Of a stretch of 64,000 nt of DNA, positions 8,105 through 16,752 are shown piece after piece. A model generated the notes under the pieces. That model was not told the DNA's origin. It did no database searches and saw only the letters and a list, made by a program, of their open reading frames with translations. The DNA is taken from contig NZ_JAFBCY010000003.1 in NCBI RefSeq assembly GCF_016907975.1, positions 496,001 through 560,000 on the forward strand, written 5' to 3'. Position 1 is the first letter of the stretch, and each line of letters starts with the position of its first letter. The position numbers were made by a program, and so were the translations under genes. The stretch comes from Methylopila capsulata. GTDB taxonomy: Bacteria > Pseudomonadota > Alphaproteobacteria > Rhizobiales > Methylopilaceae.

Positions 8105-9402
8105 GCCCGCGCCTCCGCGAGCGCCGGCTGGGCTCCGTGCGGCCGGAAATCGATGACCAGCGAGCCGATGAGATAGACCAGCGCGCAGAAGGCGAAGTAG
8201 GCGATGACCGCGTCGAAGCCGCCGGTCCACTGCACCAGGAACCCAATCAGCAGGGGCGCGGCGATGCCGCTCGACGTGCCGGCGAAGTTCATGACGCCGC
8301 CGACGAGGCCGATGCGCTCCTTCGGGGCGAGCATGGCGGGGATCGTCCAGTACAGGCTGCCGAAGAAGTGGAACATCACGGTGACCGCGAGCAGGGCGAC
8401 CGCGCTGACCGGATCGGTGACGTAGGGCAGCGCGAGCAGGCCCGCCAAGGCGACCGATCCGGACACGCCGAACAGGATCTTGAACGCCACGTCGCGCGGC
8501 AGGCGCTTCTGCAGCCAGTCGGCGAGCGTGCCGGAGACGATCGCGCCGACGGCGCCGGCGGAGAAGATCGCGAAGGTCGCGTAGCCCATGCCCTTGAGGT
8601 CGAAGCCGCGGGCGGCCGACAGATAGTTCGGGCCCCAGGTCACGAGGCCGAAGAAGATCATCGTCCAACCGATCCGGCCGCAGATCATCGCGACGAAGGT
8701 GCGGCGGGACATGTGGCGTTCCTCGTCCGCGGCGCCGACGAGAGCCGCGTTCTTCGCCGCGATCGCCTCGAGCTCGGCCTCGTTCACGTCCGGATGCTGC
8801 TCCGGGCGGTTGCGGATCTGCCAGATGACGAAGGCGCCGACGACCAGCGTGAGCAGGCCGACCGTAAGGAAGGCCAGACGCCAGGAGCCGAAGAACACGA
8901 TGAGGGCGGAGAGCAGCAGGCCGCCGAAGGCGGAGCCGAGCGGCGCGCCGGAATCGATCAGCGTGATCGCCCGGGAGCGCTCGCCAACGGGCATCCAGGC
9001 CGCGACCAGCTTGCTCGCCGTCGGCATGTAGGGCGCTTCGAACACGCCGAGGCCGATGCGGGCGAGCATCATGGTGACGCCCCCGGTCGCGGCCGCGGCG
9101 AGGCACTGGAACGAGCCCCAGAGCGCCGTCGCCCAGCCCAGAACCTTGCGGCCGCCCCAGCGGTCCGCCGCCCAGCCGCCCGGAATCTGGAAGCCGCAGT
9201 AGGTCCAGAAGAACGACGACAGGATCAATCCCTGCATCGCCGGCGACAGGTCGAACTCCTTGCCGATCACCGGCAGGCCGACGGACAAGGCGATGCGGTC
9301 GATGCAGTTGATCGTGTAAAGCACGAACATCAACGCGACGACGCGCCAGCGCACGTTCGTCGGACGGGCTGCGCCCGCCGTGGAGACAGTGGAAGCCATC
9401 AT
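8101..9402 (-). CDS. MFS transporter, anion:cation symporter type
   Basis: 433-aa inner-membrane protein with about 12 transmembrane helices. It opens with the family's first helix and loop (FVLYTINCIDRIALSVGLP), and the helix 2-3 loop reads GGWAADRWGGRK. This resembles the ACS family that imports hexonates, hexuronates and similar carboxylates. The start is an ATG-ATG pair at 9402 behind GGGGAGGG. First gene of the overlapping transporter - amidohydrolase - oxidoreductase operon. A perfect 16-bp palindrome about 45 bp upstream is a likely operator for the divergent GntR protein. Confidence 0.85.
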   Translation of the reverse strand: MMASTVSTAGAARPTNVRWRVVALMFVLYTINCIDRIALSVGLPVIGKEFDLSPAMQGLILSSFFWTYCGFQIPGGWAADRWGGRKVLGWATALWGSFQCLAAAATGGVTMMLARIGLGVFEAPYMPTASKLVAAWMPVGERSRAITLIDSGAPLGSAFGGLLLSALIVFFGSWRLAFLTVGLLTLVVGAFVIWQIRNRPEQHPDVNEAELEAIAAKNAALVGAADEERHMSRRTFVAMICGRIGWTMIFFGLVTWGPNYLSAARGFDLKGMGYATFAIFSAGAVGAIVSGTLADWLQKRLPRDVAFKILFGVSGSVALAGLLALPYVTDPVSAVALLAVTVMFHFFGSLYWTIPAMLAPKERIGLVGGVMNFAGTSSGIAAPLLIGFLVQWTGGFDAVIAYFAFCALVYLIGSLVIDFRPHGAQPALAEARA

Positions 9403-9444
9403 GTACCCTCCCCAGCGGCCCCCTCGGTTCGATGTGGGAGGCCA

Positions 9445-9460
9445 TTTTGGTATACCAAAA
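9445..9460. promoter_or_regulatory. Palindromic operator TTTTGGTATACCAAAA
   Basis: A perfect 16-bp palindrome in the divergent region between the MFS operon and the GntR gene. Its core GGTATACC recurs at 9547-9554, next to the gntR start. FadR/FCD-type GntR proteins bind short palindromes of this kind, so this is the probable repressor site for the catabolic operon. Confidence 0.75.
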
Positions 9461-9546
9461 CTGACCCAATGCGGCCGTGACGTCAACGTCTCGTTACAAT
9501 CTGCTCTAACCTCCGGCATGTAGGCCGATCTCGATGTTGTTTTATC

Positions 9547-9554
9547 GGTATACC
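9547..9554. promoter_or_regulatory. Second GGTATACC operator, adjoining the gntR start
   Basis: The 8-bp core of the 9445 palindrome repeats here, ending one base before the GntR ATG. The placement fits autorepression. It also leaves no room for a Shine-Dalgarno sequence, so the transcript may be leaderless, or a later start may be used. Confidence 0.6.
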
Positions 9555-9555
9555 A

Positions 9556-10281
9556 ATGAGTGACACGCTGAGGACCGCCCGCCAGCCTGAGCCGGAGGCC
9601 GCGCCTGCGGGATCCCCGCTCGCGGCGCATGTGGTCGAGCGTCTGCGGGACCTGATCGTCACGGAGGAACTGCCGCCCGGCGCGCCGCTGCGGGAGCGGG
9701 CGCTGGCCGAGCGGCTCGGCGTCTCCCGCACCCCGCTCAGGGACGCCCTGAAGGCTCTGGCGACGGAAGGGCTGGTGACGATCGAGCCGAAACGGGGCGC
9801 CGTCGTCGCGCCCTTCTCGGAAGCCGCGGTCGCCGAGAAGCTCGACGTGCTGGCCGCGCTCGAGGGTTTCGCAGGCGAGCGCGCGGCGGAGGCGGCGACG
9901 GAGGCCGAGATCGCCGAAGTGCGGGCGCTGCACCACGACCTGCTGGCCGCGTTCGAGCGCCGCGACCGCACGGCCTACTTCCACCTCAACCAGGCGATCC
10001 ATCGCGCCCTGGTCGCAGCGGCGCGCAACGCCACGCTGACGGCGCTGCACGCCCAGCTCAACAGCCAGCTCTACGCCTACCGCTGGCGCGGCAGCGCCGA
10101 CCTGACGCTCTGGACCACGGCGATCGCGGAGCACGCGCAGTTGGTCGATCTGCTCTCACGCCGCGACGCCGCCGGGCTGTCGGCCGCGCTGCGCGCGCAT
10201 GTGGGCAGCACCTGGCGGCAGCTCCGGCGCAAGGGGGACGCGGGCGGAATCCCTCAGGCCGGAGCGAGCGTCGGCGACTGA
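9556..10281 (+). CDS. GntR-family transcriptional regulator (FCD domain)
   Basis: 241-aa cytosolic DNA-binding protein. The N-terminal winged helix (about 25-90) has the signature LRERALAERLGVSRTPLRDALKAL, quoted here in parts: RALAERLGVS and RTPLRDALKAL. The C-terminal all-helical FCD ligand domain (about 95-225) carries metal-binding-type histidines (FHLNQAIH, AEHAQLV, RAHV). It is divergent from the sugar-acid operon, and repeated GGTATACC sites lie between them, so it probably represses that operon until a pathway metabolite binds. Annotated at ATG 9556, although no ribosome-binding site precedes it. Confidence 0.85.
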   Translation: MSDTLRTARQPEPEAAPAGSPLAAHVVERLRDLIVTEELPPGAPLRERALAERLGVSRTPLRDALKALATEGLVTIEPKRGAVVAPFSEAAVAEKLDVLAALEGFAGERAAEAATEAEIAEVRALHHDLLAAFERRDRTAYFHLNQAIHRALVAAARNATLTALHAQLNSQLYAYRWRGSADLTLWTTAIAEHAQLVDLLSRRDAAGLSAALRAHVGSTWRQLRRKGDAGGIPQAGASVGD

Positions 10282-10324
10282 AGCGCCTGTTCGCCGTAAC
10301 TGGAGCACGTGAACCACCGCCGTC

Positions 10325-10416
10325 ATGCCGGCCGTAGTGCCGGCATCCAGAACCGCGGACGGCGCGTCATGACTGGATACGACGGGGTTTATGGGTCCCG
10401 GCGCTTCGGCCGGGAC
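10325..10416. repeat. REP-like intergenic hairpin pair
   Basis: Two compact inverted repeats in one short intergenic stretch: ATGCCGGC/GCCGGCAT (10325-10346) and GTCCCGGC/GCCGGGAC (10395-10416), separated by CCAG/CTGG-type sequence that can also pair. It looks like a dispersed palindromic element of the kind common between alphaproteobacterial genes, and may also stop gntR transcription. Confidence 0.55.
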
Positions 10417-10520
10417 GACGTGGAGCGTGCTTCAGCCACGAACCGTCGAAGCGCGGCGGAACCGCTCGCGACCGTCGCTTGAGGCAAGACTTCATAACTT
10501 ATCGGACGTCGGAGGACTTC

Positions 10521-10991
10521 GTGCGCACACTCTATGAAGGCGAGATCTTCGCGGACTACTTCCAGATCTATCTGCGCGACGAGGATCACGCCGAGCTGCC
10601 TGAGGATTACTCGGACGAGAGCATCGCCCGCCGCGTCGTGGCGGGCGCCCATGGAATCGTCGTTCACACCGCCCGCAACATGAGCGTGCCGGTGCGCGTC
10701 GAGTGGCTCGACCAGCGCCCCGCGCCGGATATCGACGCTTTTGACCACGTGGCCGACGCCGGGTTCAGCTCTCCGACCGGACGCCTCGTTCTCGCCGGCA
10801 TGACCGACGATGAAGCGACGGCGCCGCGCCTCGCCGTCCCCGCAGGACCGATCGGCCTGCGCGTGAGCTTTTCCGGCCTCGACACCTTGAGCGACGACGG
10901 GCTCGACGGCGCGGATCGATACCTCGTTCAGCTTTGGCCGGAGTCGGAGTGTCCGCCCCTGCTTGTCCTGAAGGCCTCGCCCCTCGGGTAA
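10521..10991 (+). CDS. Hypothetical protein
   Basis: 156-aa acidic protein of unknown function. The frame can open at TTG 10479, but GTG 10521 is preferred because GGAGGA lies just upstream of it. No signal peptide, membrane helix or cysteine motif is visible. The C-terminal half ([18 protein letters not shown], then YLVQLWPES) looks like a compact beta-rich domain. I do not recognise a characterised family. It stands alone between the GntR gene and the convergent exonuclease III gene. Confidence 0.6.
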   Translation: MRTLYEGEIFADYFQIYLRDEDHAELPEDYSDESIARRVVAGAHGIVVHTARNMSVPVRVEWLDQRPAPDIDAFDHVADAGFSSPTGRLVLAGMTDDEATAPRLAVPAGPIGLRVSFSGLDTLSDDGLDGADRYLVQLWPESECPPLLVLKASPLG

Positions 10992-11054
10992 GAGCGCAGT
11001 CGCGCCGGGATGACGCCCGCCCACCTCGACCTTCCACGACGATAGGCCTCACCG

Positions 11055-11882
11055 TCAGGCGTCCGGCGGGGTCCGCCTGGACGCGCGGGGCTTCCGCTTC
11101 GCCTTGGCCGTCGGGGCCAGCCTGATCCAGGCCGGCGCATGGTCGCTGGCGTGCTCCCAGCCGCGCACCTCGCGGTCGACCCCGGCCTCCGTCAGCCGGC
11201 CCGCCACCGCGGGGCTCAGGAGCAGATGGTCGAGCCGCAGGCCGGCGTTCCGGTCCCAGGCGTTCCGGACGTAGTCCCAGAACGTGTAGATGCGCTCCTC
11301 CGGATGCAGCGCCCGGATCGCGTCGAGCCAGCCCTGCTCGACCAGCTCCCGAAACGCGGCGCGGATCTCCGGCCGGAACAGCGCGTCGTCGGTCCAGCGC
11401 TCGGGCTTGTAGACGTCGAGCTCCGTCGGCATGACGTTGAAGTCGCCCACGAGCGCCATCGGGACCTCGGCGGCGAGCATCTCCGCGGCGTGGGCCTTGA
11501 GACGCTCGAACCATGCGCGCTTGTAGTCGAACTTTGGGCCCGGCGCGGGATTGCCGTTGGGCAGGTAGAGACAGCCGATCAGGACGCCCTTGACGGCCGC
11601 CTCGATGTAGCGGCTCTGCGCGTCGTCGGGATCGCCCGGCAACGCGCCGCGGGTCTCGATGGGGTCGGCGCCGCGGGCCAGGATGGCGACGCCGTTCCAG
11701 CTCCTTTGCCCGCGCCAGACCGCGCCGTAGCCCGCCGCGGCGATCTCGCGGACCGGGAACTTGCCCTGCGGCGCCTTCAGCTCCTGCAGGCAGACGACGT
11801 CGGGCTGCGCCTGCTCCAGCCACCGCAGAAGCACGGCCAGGCGGCCGTTCACGCCGTTGACGTTGAACGTCGCGATCTTCAT
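11055..11882 (-). CDS. xth: Exodeoxyribonuclease III
   Basis: 275-aa Mg2+-dependent exonuclease / AP endonuclease of the EEP fold, acting in base-excision repair. Diagnostic motifs: MKIATFNVNGVNGR at the N-terminus, DVVCLQELKAPQGKFP (metal-binding Glu), LVGDFNVMPTELD, RLDHLLLSP and the C-terminal SDHAPAWIRL catalytic Asp-His. The length is normal for the family. A basic C-terminal tail (KAKRKPRASRR) follows the catalytic domain. Monocistronic as far as can be seen. Confidence 0.95.
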   Translation of the reverse strand: MKIATFNVNGVNGRLAVLLRWLEQAQPDVVCLQELKAPQGKFPVREIAAAGYGAVWRGQRSWNGVAILARGADPIETRGALPGDPDDAQSRYIEAAVKGVLIGCLYLPNGNPAPGPKFDYKRAWFERLKAHAAEMLAAEVPMALVGDFNVMPTELDVYKPERWTDDALFRPEIRAAFRELVEQGWLDAIRALHPEERIYTFWDYVRNAWDRNAGLRLDHLLLSPAVAGRLTEAGVDREVRGWEHASDHAPAWIRLAPTAKAKRKPRASRRTPPDA

Positions 11883-11970
11883 CCGTCGCCTGGGCCCGCG
11901 CTGCGCACCCAGCGCGAGATAGGTCCCGGACGGCCGACGGCGAGCCTTCTGGCGCGGAGGCGAAACGGCC

Positions 11971-12000
11971 GAAAGGCCCGCTCGGGAGAGCGGGCCTTTC
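11971..12000 (-). terminator. Hairpin terminator downstream of the HasA-like RTX gene
   Basis: A perfect 13-bp stem (GAAAGGCCCGCTC / GAGCGGGCCTTTC) with a 4-nt loop, 40 bp beyond the stop of the minus-strand RTX gene. No long U-tract follows, as is common in GC-rich alphaproteobacteria. Confidence 0.75.
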
Positions 12001-12041
12001 GGGGCGTGTCCCTTTAAGCTCCGGGAGGCTCGCCTTGCGCC

Positions 12042-14039
12042 TTACGCCACCAGGAAGTCGGCGGCGGAGAGCGTCGGGGTCGAGGTGAGCGTCGCGAACA
12101 GCAGGGCCGCGGAGCCGCCGACGCCGTCGGCGTCGTAGAACAGCGAGCCGGTGCTCGAGTCGTAGAGGATGTGGTCATCCGCATCGAGCGCGGCCGAGCC
12201 GAGGACGAACGAGCCGGCGTCGAGCGCGCCCAGCCCGAGCGCGCTGAACACCTTCGAGCTCAGCTCGATCGAATCCTCGCCGGAGGTGAAGTCGGAGATC
12301 AGCGCCGCGCTCTTCCGCACGTCGACGGTGAACACGAAGGTGTCCTCGCCTGCCCCGCCGGTGACGGTCTTCTGCCCGGCGTAAGCGTCGAGACGGTTGT
12401 CGCCGTCGGAGCCGATGAGGGTCCGGACGTACCGATTCGCCGTCAGATCCGCGTCGGAGCCGTCCGCGGCGATCAGGGATTCAACCGCAACGCGGGCCCC
12501 GAGCTTGAAGTCGGCGGAGGCGACGATCGTGTCCCTGCCCTCGCCGGCCGCTTCGATCACCGTGTCGCGCGAGTTGTCGACATAGTAGGTGTCGTTGCCC
12601 AGTCCCCCGCTCAGGGTGTCCGCGCCCAGGCCGCCGTCGAGCGTGTCGGAGCCCGCGCCGCCCTCGACCAGGTCCGCGAAGGCGCTGCCCACGTAGACGT
12701 CGTCCCCGTCGCTGCCGATGAAGTGCTGCGCGCGCCCGGCGATGAGGTCCTCGAACGCCGAAGCGTCGCCCGCCCGCGCCGCGTTGTGCAGCAGGTGGAC
12801 GGGGTTGGACGAACCGGCGCCCGGCGCGGCGTCCAGTCCGAGGCCGGTGATCTTCAGCGCCTCGTACAGATTCTGGATCAGGCCGGAGGAACCGACGCCT
12901 TCCGTGCCGGTGGTGTCCGCGGTCCAGGCCCCGAACGTCAGGCTGTCGAGGGCGCCGGTGATGCCGTGGCCGTACTGCGAGCCGTGGTGGATGAAGTCGT
13001 AGGCGAGCTCTTCGCCGCCGAACACCAGGCGCGCGTCGGTCGCGACGCCGCCTTCCGTGTACTCGTACGCGAGCTGGTCGCCGTTCATGTAGTAGGTGCC
13101 GCCGAAGGCCTGGTCCGGCGTGCCGCCATAGAACTTGTAGGCTGCGCCGGAGGCGACGCCCGCGAAGAAGTCGGCCAGGAAGGTCGTCATGTCGACGCCG
13201 GTCGACGCCCCGCTGGCGTCCAGGGTGAGCATGCCGCCCGCCGCGATGGTCGAGGCGTCGAGCGCGCCGTCGGCGAATTCGAGCTGCTCGACGTCGACGA
13301 GCTGGTCGGCGCCGTCCGAGGTCGCGCCGGTGCGCAGATCGACGACGTGCACGACGCCCGCCAGGTCGCGGGTGATCGCGTAGTCCGCCCGGTTTCCGCT
13401 GTAGACCGCCGTGTCGACGCCGCGGCTGCCGTAGATCTTGTCGTCGCCGCCGCCGCCGGTGATGCGGTCGTCGCCGGCGTTGCTCCGGATGACGTCGTTG
13501 AACGCCGTTCCGACATAGACGTCGTCGCCGCGCGATCCGAGGAAGGACTGCGCCTGGGAGTCCAGCGCGTCCGCGAAGGTGTCGAAGCGCGCCTGGTCGC
13601 CGGAGGCGCCGTACATGTGGGCGAGCGCGAAGTTGTGCACCGGCCCGGTCGCCTCGATCCCGACCGCTTCGGTGTTGTCCGCCGGGACCGGGTTGCTCAG
13701 GTCGAGGCCCGTGATCGTCAGGGCGACGTTGCCGCCGGTGAAGTAGCCGTCAGCGTCGTAGGAGCCGTCGCCGATCGTGCCGTACTCGATCGTGTTGATC
13801 GTGCCGGCCACGGTGTGCGTTCCGAACGCGTATTCGACCTGGCCGTGCGCCAGGACGTACTTCGACGTCGCCTCGGTCCCGTAGCCGATGAACATCTCTT
13901 CGCCGGTGAAGGCGCTGCTGTTGTCGAACACGGGGAAGCCGGAGCCGGTGGTGTCGGCGACGAACTGACCGCGGACGTAGGCTTCGAAATCGATGCCCGT
14001 GGCGTCGAAGGCCGCCGATTTGGCGTTGATCGTAATCAT
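12042..14039 (-). CDS. RTX protein with two HasA-hemophore-like domains
   Basis: 665-aa protein. Residues 1-165 and about 283-435 each resemble the secreted heme carrier HasA. Both contain a Tyr followed by a His and a Gly-rich beta strand: Y70/H75 with HTVAGTINTIEYG, and Y347/H358 with HGITGALDSLTFG. HasA has HTLYGQLDSLSFG after its heme-ligand Tyr75 and next to His83. Each unit also has a later LxITGLxL segment and ends in a helix before FLGS/FIGSDGDD. RTX nonapeptides follow each unit (168-210 and 440-485), and a type I secretion-type C-terminus ends DFLVA. Probable role: extracellular heme binding or capture. No exporter or heme receptor is nearby. The start has AGGAG 6 nt upstream. Confidence 0.75.
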   Translation of the reverse strand: MITINAKSAAFDATGIDFEAYVRGQFVADTTGSGFPVFDNSSAFTGEEMFIGYGTEATSKYVLAHGQVEYAFGTHTVAGTINTIEYGTIGDGSYDADGYFTGGNVALTITGLDLSNPVPADNTEAVGIEATGPVHNFALAHMYGASGDQARFDTFADALDSQAQSFLGSRGDDVYVGTAFNDVIRSNAGDDRITGGGGDDKIYGSRGVDTAVYSGNRADYAITRDLAGVVHVVDLRTGATSDGADQLVDVEQLEFADGALDASTIAAGGMLTLDASGASTGVDMTTFLADFFAGVASGAAYKFYGGTPDQAFGGTYYMNGDQLAYEYTEGGVATDARLVFGGEELAYDFIHHGSQYGHGITGALDSLTFGAWTADTTGTEGVGSSGLIQNLYEALKITGLGLDAAPGAGSSNPVHLLHNAARAGDASAFEDLIAGRAQHFIGSDGDDVYVGSAFADLVEGGAGSDTLDGGLGADTLSGGLGNDTYYVDNSRDTVIEAAGEGRDTIVASADFKLGARVAVESLIAADGSDADLTANRYVRTLIGSDGDNRLDAYAGQKTVTGGAGEDTFVFTVDVRKSAALISDFTSGEDSIELSSKVFSALGLGALDAGSFVLGSAALDADDHILYDSSTGSLFYDADGVGGSAALLFATLTSTPTLSAADFLVA

Positions 14040-14351
14040 GACAGCTCCTGAGAAGGCGGATGTGCCGTAGCGTCCAGATGAAAAGCGCGATCAGATCGTG
14101 CGGAGCCGCCGCCAGACCCGCGCGCTCTTCGGCGTGCGGCGTCCGGTCATGGAAGCTGTGCCCTAAAAACGAGCGAGGCCGGCGGATGCGAACGCGCGGC
14201 CGGCGACGGCGATCGATAGGGTCGGCTCCGCTGGCGAAGCGGCGCGTAAGTGTGGTTATTGGAGCAACGACCGCAGGCCGATCCGGCGTCTCTCACGAGA
14301 GCGGGCGTCCTCCAGAACCGCGCCGCGGCTCCGGGCCCACGAGAACGCGCC
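14040..14351. other. Divergent intergenic region
   Basis: About 310 bp between the divergent HasA-like RTX gene and the GAF kinase gene. It must hold both promoters. The RTX side shows its AGGAG site. No Fur-like box or other recognised operator was found. Confidence 0.45.
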
Positions 14352-15599
14352 ATGCATGACGACCCCACGACCGCTCCGGCCGTCGCCCCGGAAGAGGGCG
14401 GCGGGGCCGCGGAGGAATTGGCCTACCGGCTTCGCCAGCAACAGCTGACGGCCGAGTACGGGCATTTCGCGTTGCGGACCTTCGACACGCTGGCGTTGCT
14501 GCAGGAAGCGACGCGGGTGTGCGCCCTCGGTCTTCACAGCGAGTACTGCAAGGCGATGGAGTTCCTGCCCGAGGAGCAGCAGTTTGTCGTGAGGGCGGGG
14601 GTCGGCTGGAAACCGGGCGTTGTGGGCCACGCCCGCATCGGCGCCGACGTTGAAAGCCCGACCGGATACGCGTTCCAGACCGGCGAACCCGTGATTTCAA
14701 ACCACCTGGAGGGGGAAACCCGCTTCCGCACGCCAAGTCTCCTGCTCGAGCACGGCGTCAGGCGGGCGATCAACGTCGTTGTTCAGGGCGAGGGCAAGCG
14801 GTTCGGCATCCTCGAAGTGGACAGCCCGACGGAGGGGCGCTTCACCGAAGCCGACCTCGCCTTCATGCAGGGCTTCGCCAATCTGTTGGGCGTCGCGATC
14901 GAACGCCAGCAGTTCGAGGCGGCGCTGATCGCGAGCGAGGCGCGCGCCCAGGCCGGCGAGGCCGAGCTGGAGCGGGCGCTGGCGCATCAGGAGGTGCTGA
15001 CGCGCGAGATCAGCCACCGGGTGAAGAACAGCCTGTCGATCGTCGCCAGTCTGCTGGCGCTGCAGGGGCGGATGTCGTCCAACGCCGAACTGAAGCAGTC
15101 CCTCGCCGACGCGCAGGCGCGCGTCCAGACCATCGCCCAGGTGCACGACAGGCTGTGGCGGCAGGACGAGGTGAAAACCATCAATCTCGCCGATTTCATG
15201 GGAGACCTCTGCAACCAGATCCGGTCGACGGCGGCCCCCGGCCTGACGCTGGCCTATGACTTCGCGCCCGTCAGCCTGCCGACGGATCAGGCGGTGCCGT
15301 TGGCGCTGCTCATCAACGAACTGGTCACGAACGCGTTCAAATACGCCTACCCCGAGGGAAAGGGCGAGGTGCGCATCGCGATCAAACCGACGCGGGCGGG
15401 CCTGCTGCGGCTCGAGGTTCACGATCAGGGGCCCGGCCTGCCCGAAGCCTTCGACGCCCAGACATCCTCGAGCCTGGGCATGAAGCTGATCGCCAGCCTC
15501 TCGGGGCAGATCGGCGGGCGGCCGGACTGGCGAAGCTCCGGCGCGGGCGCGCATTTCGCGCTCGACTTCCCGGCCGAAGACGCGCCGCGCGACAGATAG
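14352..15599 (+). CDS. GAF-domain HisKA_2 sensor histidine kinase
   Basis: 415-aa cytosolic kinase; ATG 14352 is chosen over an open upstream extension because the recognisable domain sequence follows it. A GAF sensor domain spans about 40-187. A short coiled linker leads to the HisKA_2 dimerisation helix EISHRVKNSLSIVASLLAL with phospho-acceptor His222. The ATPase domain is intact, with N-box LLINELVTNAFKYAYP and G1 box VHDQGPGLP, then SSSLGMKLI. No transmembrane segment is present. Kinases of this class often feed PhyR-type or single-domain regulators; the cognate partner is not adjacent, although phyR lies 19 kb away. Confidence 0.85.
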   Translation: MHDDPTTAPAVAPEEGGGAAEELAYRLRQQQLTAEYGHFALRTFDTLALLQEATRVCALGLHSEYCKAMEFLPEEQQFVVRAGVGWKPGVVGHARIGADVESPTGYAFQTGEPVISNHLEGETRFRTPSLLLEHGVRRAINVVVQGEGKRFGILEVDSPTEGRFTEADLAFMQGFANLLGVAIERQQFEAALIASEARAQAGEAELERALAHQEVLTREISHRVKNSLSIVASLLALQGRMSSNAELKQSLADAQARVQTIAQVHDRLWRQDEVKTINLADFMGDLCNQIRSTAAPGLTLAYDFAPVSLPTDQAVPLALLINELVTNAFKYAYPEGKGEVRIAIKPTRAGLLRLEVHDQGPGLPEAFDAQTSSSLGMKLIASLSGQIGGRPDWRSSGAGAHFALDFPAEDAPRDR

Positions 15600-15708
15600 G
15601 GCGCGCGGCGACGTCGATTACGTCCTGAGACGGTCCGCCCGGAACGCCGTTCCGCAGCGGCCCGCGGTGATCGGTCGCCGCTGCGGCTCGGGTCAGGTCC
15701 GGCGCAGC

Positions 15709-16752
15709 TTAAACGATGCTCTCGTTCAGCCGGCCGTCGACGGTCCGGACGGTCTCGTCGATCGCCGCGTTGGGCAGGCCGAGCTGGTGCGACACCAGCT
15801 TCACCAGCAGGTCCACCCGTTCGATGAACGGGGCGCCGCTCGCCACGGCGCGGGCCGCGGACGAGGGCTTGAGCAGGCTTTCCGCCGCCTTGGCGTACTT
15901 CTCGAACGGCACCTGGTCCTGGGGGTCGGCGCCCAGACGGCGGGCGACGGCGTCGACGTGCTCGTAGATCGACCGCGACAGGTCGATGTCGCCGTGCACC
16001 GCCTCGCGGATCGACTGGGGCTCGCCGGCGGTGATGCAGCGGTAGTTGCCGGTGAGCAGCATCGACCACTTGGCCAGCGGCACGAACAGCGAGTCGAACA
16101 CCTTGAGCTTCACGGGCACGTCGTGGCCGTCGAGCCGGACGGCGTCGATGTCCGCCTCAAGCTCGCGAAGCATCCGGTTGTGCGCCTCGTCCGCGAAGGT
16201 CGCGGCCTTGAAGTTGGTGGGCAGGCCAACGTGCAGGACGTTCGCGCCCTCTTCCGGGGGCCGGAAGGCCTGCGGGTCCGGCGAGCAGAGCGACATCAGG
16301 CCCGGCTCGAAGCGCTCCCAGACCTGCGCGTTGGTGAAGGCCTCCTCGAGATCCATCCCCTCAAGGCCCGGGATCCGCTTGAGGTAGGGCAGCGGCGGCA
16401 TGTTCATGATCGACAGGCACGGCAGCTTCGCCTCCGCGATCTTGATCATCAGCACGCGGATCGTGTGGTTGGCGTACTGCGGCTCCTGCATCGCAAGGCC
16501 GACCAGATCGTAGCGCGAGACGTCGACGTCCTGGGGCGTCGTGGCGTCCAGCTTTCCCGGCAGGTCGCGCGAAAAGATCGCGCGGTGCGTCGGCTCGTCA
16601 CGCAGCTTGATGCGAACCTCGGTGCCTTCGTCGTTGATGAGGTCCGCGGTCTTCCGACGGCACACCAGGGTGACGTTGTGCCCGGCCATCAGCAACTTCG
16701 TCGCGAGCAACGAGCCGTAAGACGCTCCAAGAATTAGAATGTTGTGCGCCAC
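15709..16752 (-). CDS. ApbA/PanE-like NAD(P)-binding dehydrogenase
   Basis: 347-aa protein with an N-terminal Rossmann fold (NILILGASYGSLLATKLL, then VTLVCRRK) like ketopantoate reductase and opine dehydrogenases, followed by a largely helical C-terminal domain with a conserved-looking Lys/Asn region (LAKWSMLLTGNYRC). The start is GTG 16752 behind GGGAGTGGGAAC; in-frame sequence upstream looks non-coding. Reduction or oxidation of a 2-oxo/2-hydroxy acid is the family role, but the substrate is unknown. It could equally be filed as an opine-dehydrogenase-like enzyme. Confidence 0.65.
   Translation of the reverse strand: MAHNILILGASYGSLLATKLLMAGHNVTLVCRRKTADLINDEGTEVRIKLRDEPTHRAIFSRDLPGKLDATTPQDVDVSRYDLVGLAMQEPQYANHTIRVLMIKIAEAKLPCLSIMNMPPLPYLKRIPGLEGMDLEEAFTNAQVWERFEPGLMSLCSPDPQAFRPPEEGANVLHVGLPTNFKAATFADEAHNRMLRELEADIDAVRLDGHDVPVKLKVFDSLFVPLAKWSMLLTGNYRCITAGEPQSIREAVHGDIDLSRSIYEHVDAVARRLGADPQDQVPFEKYAKAAESLLKPSSAARAVASGAPFIERVDLLVKLVSHQLGLPNAAIDETVRTVDGRLNESIV

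Noticed and set aside
12171-14051. Long plus-strand frame opposite the HasA-like RTX gene
   Set aside because: Arg/Val/Gly-rich with no motif; explained by antisense of a GC-rich coding gene.
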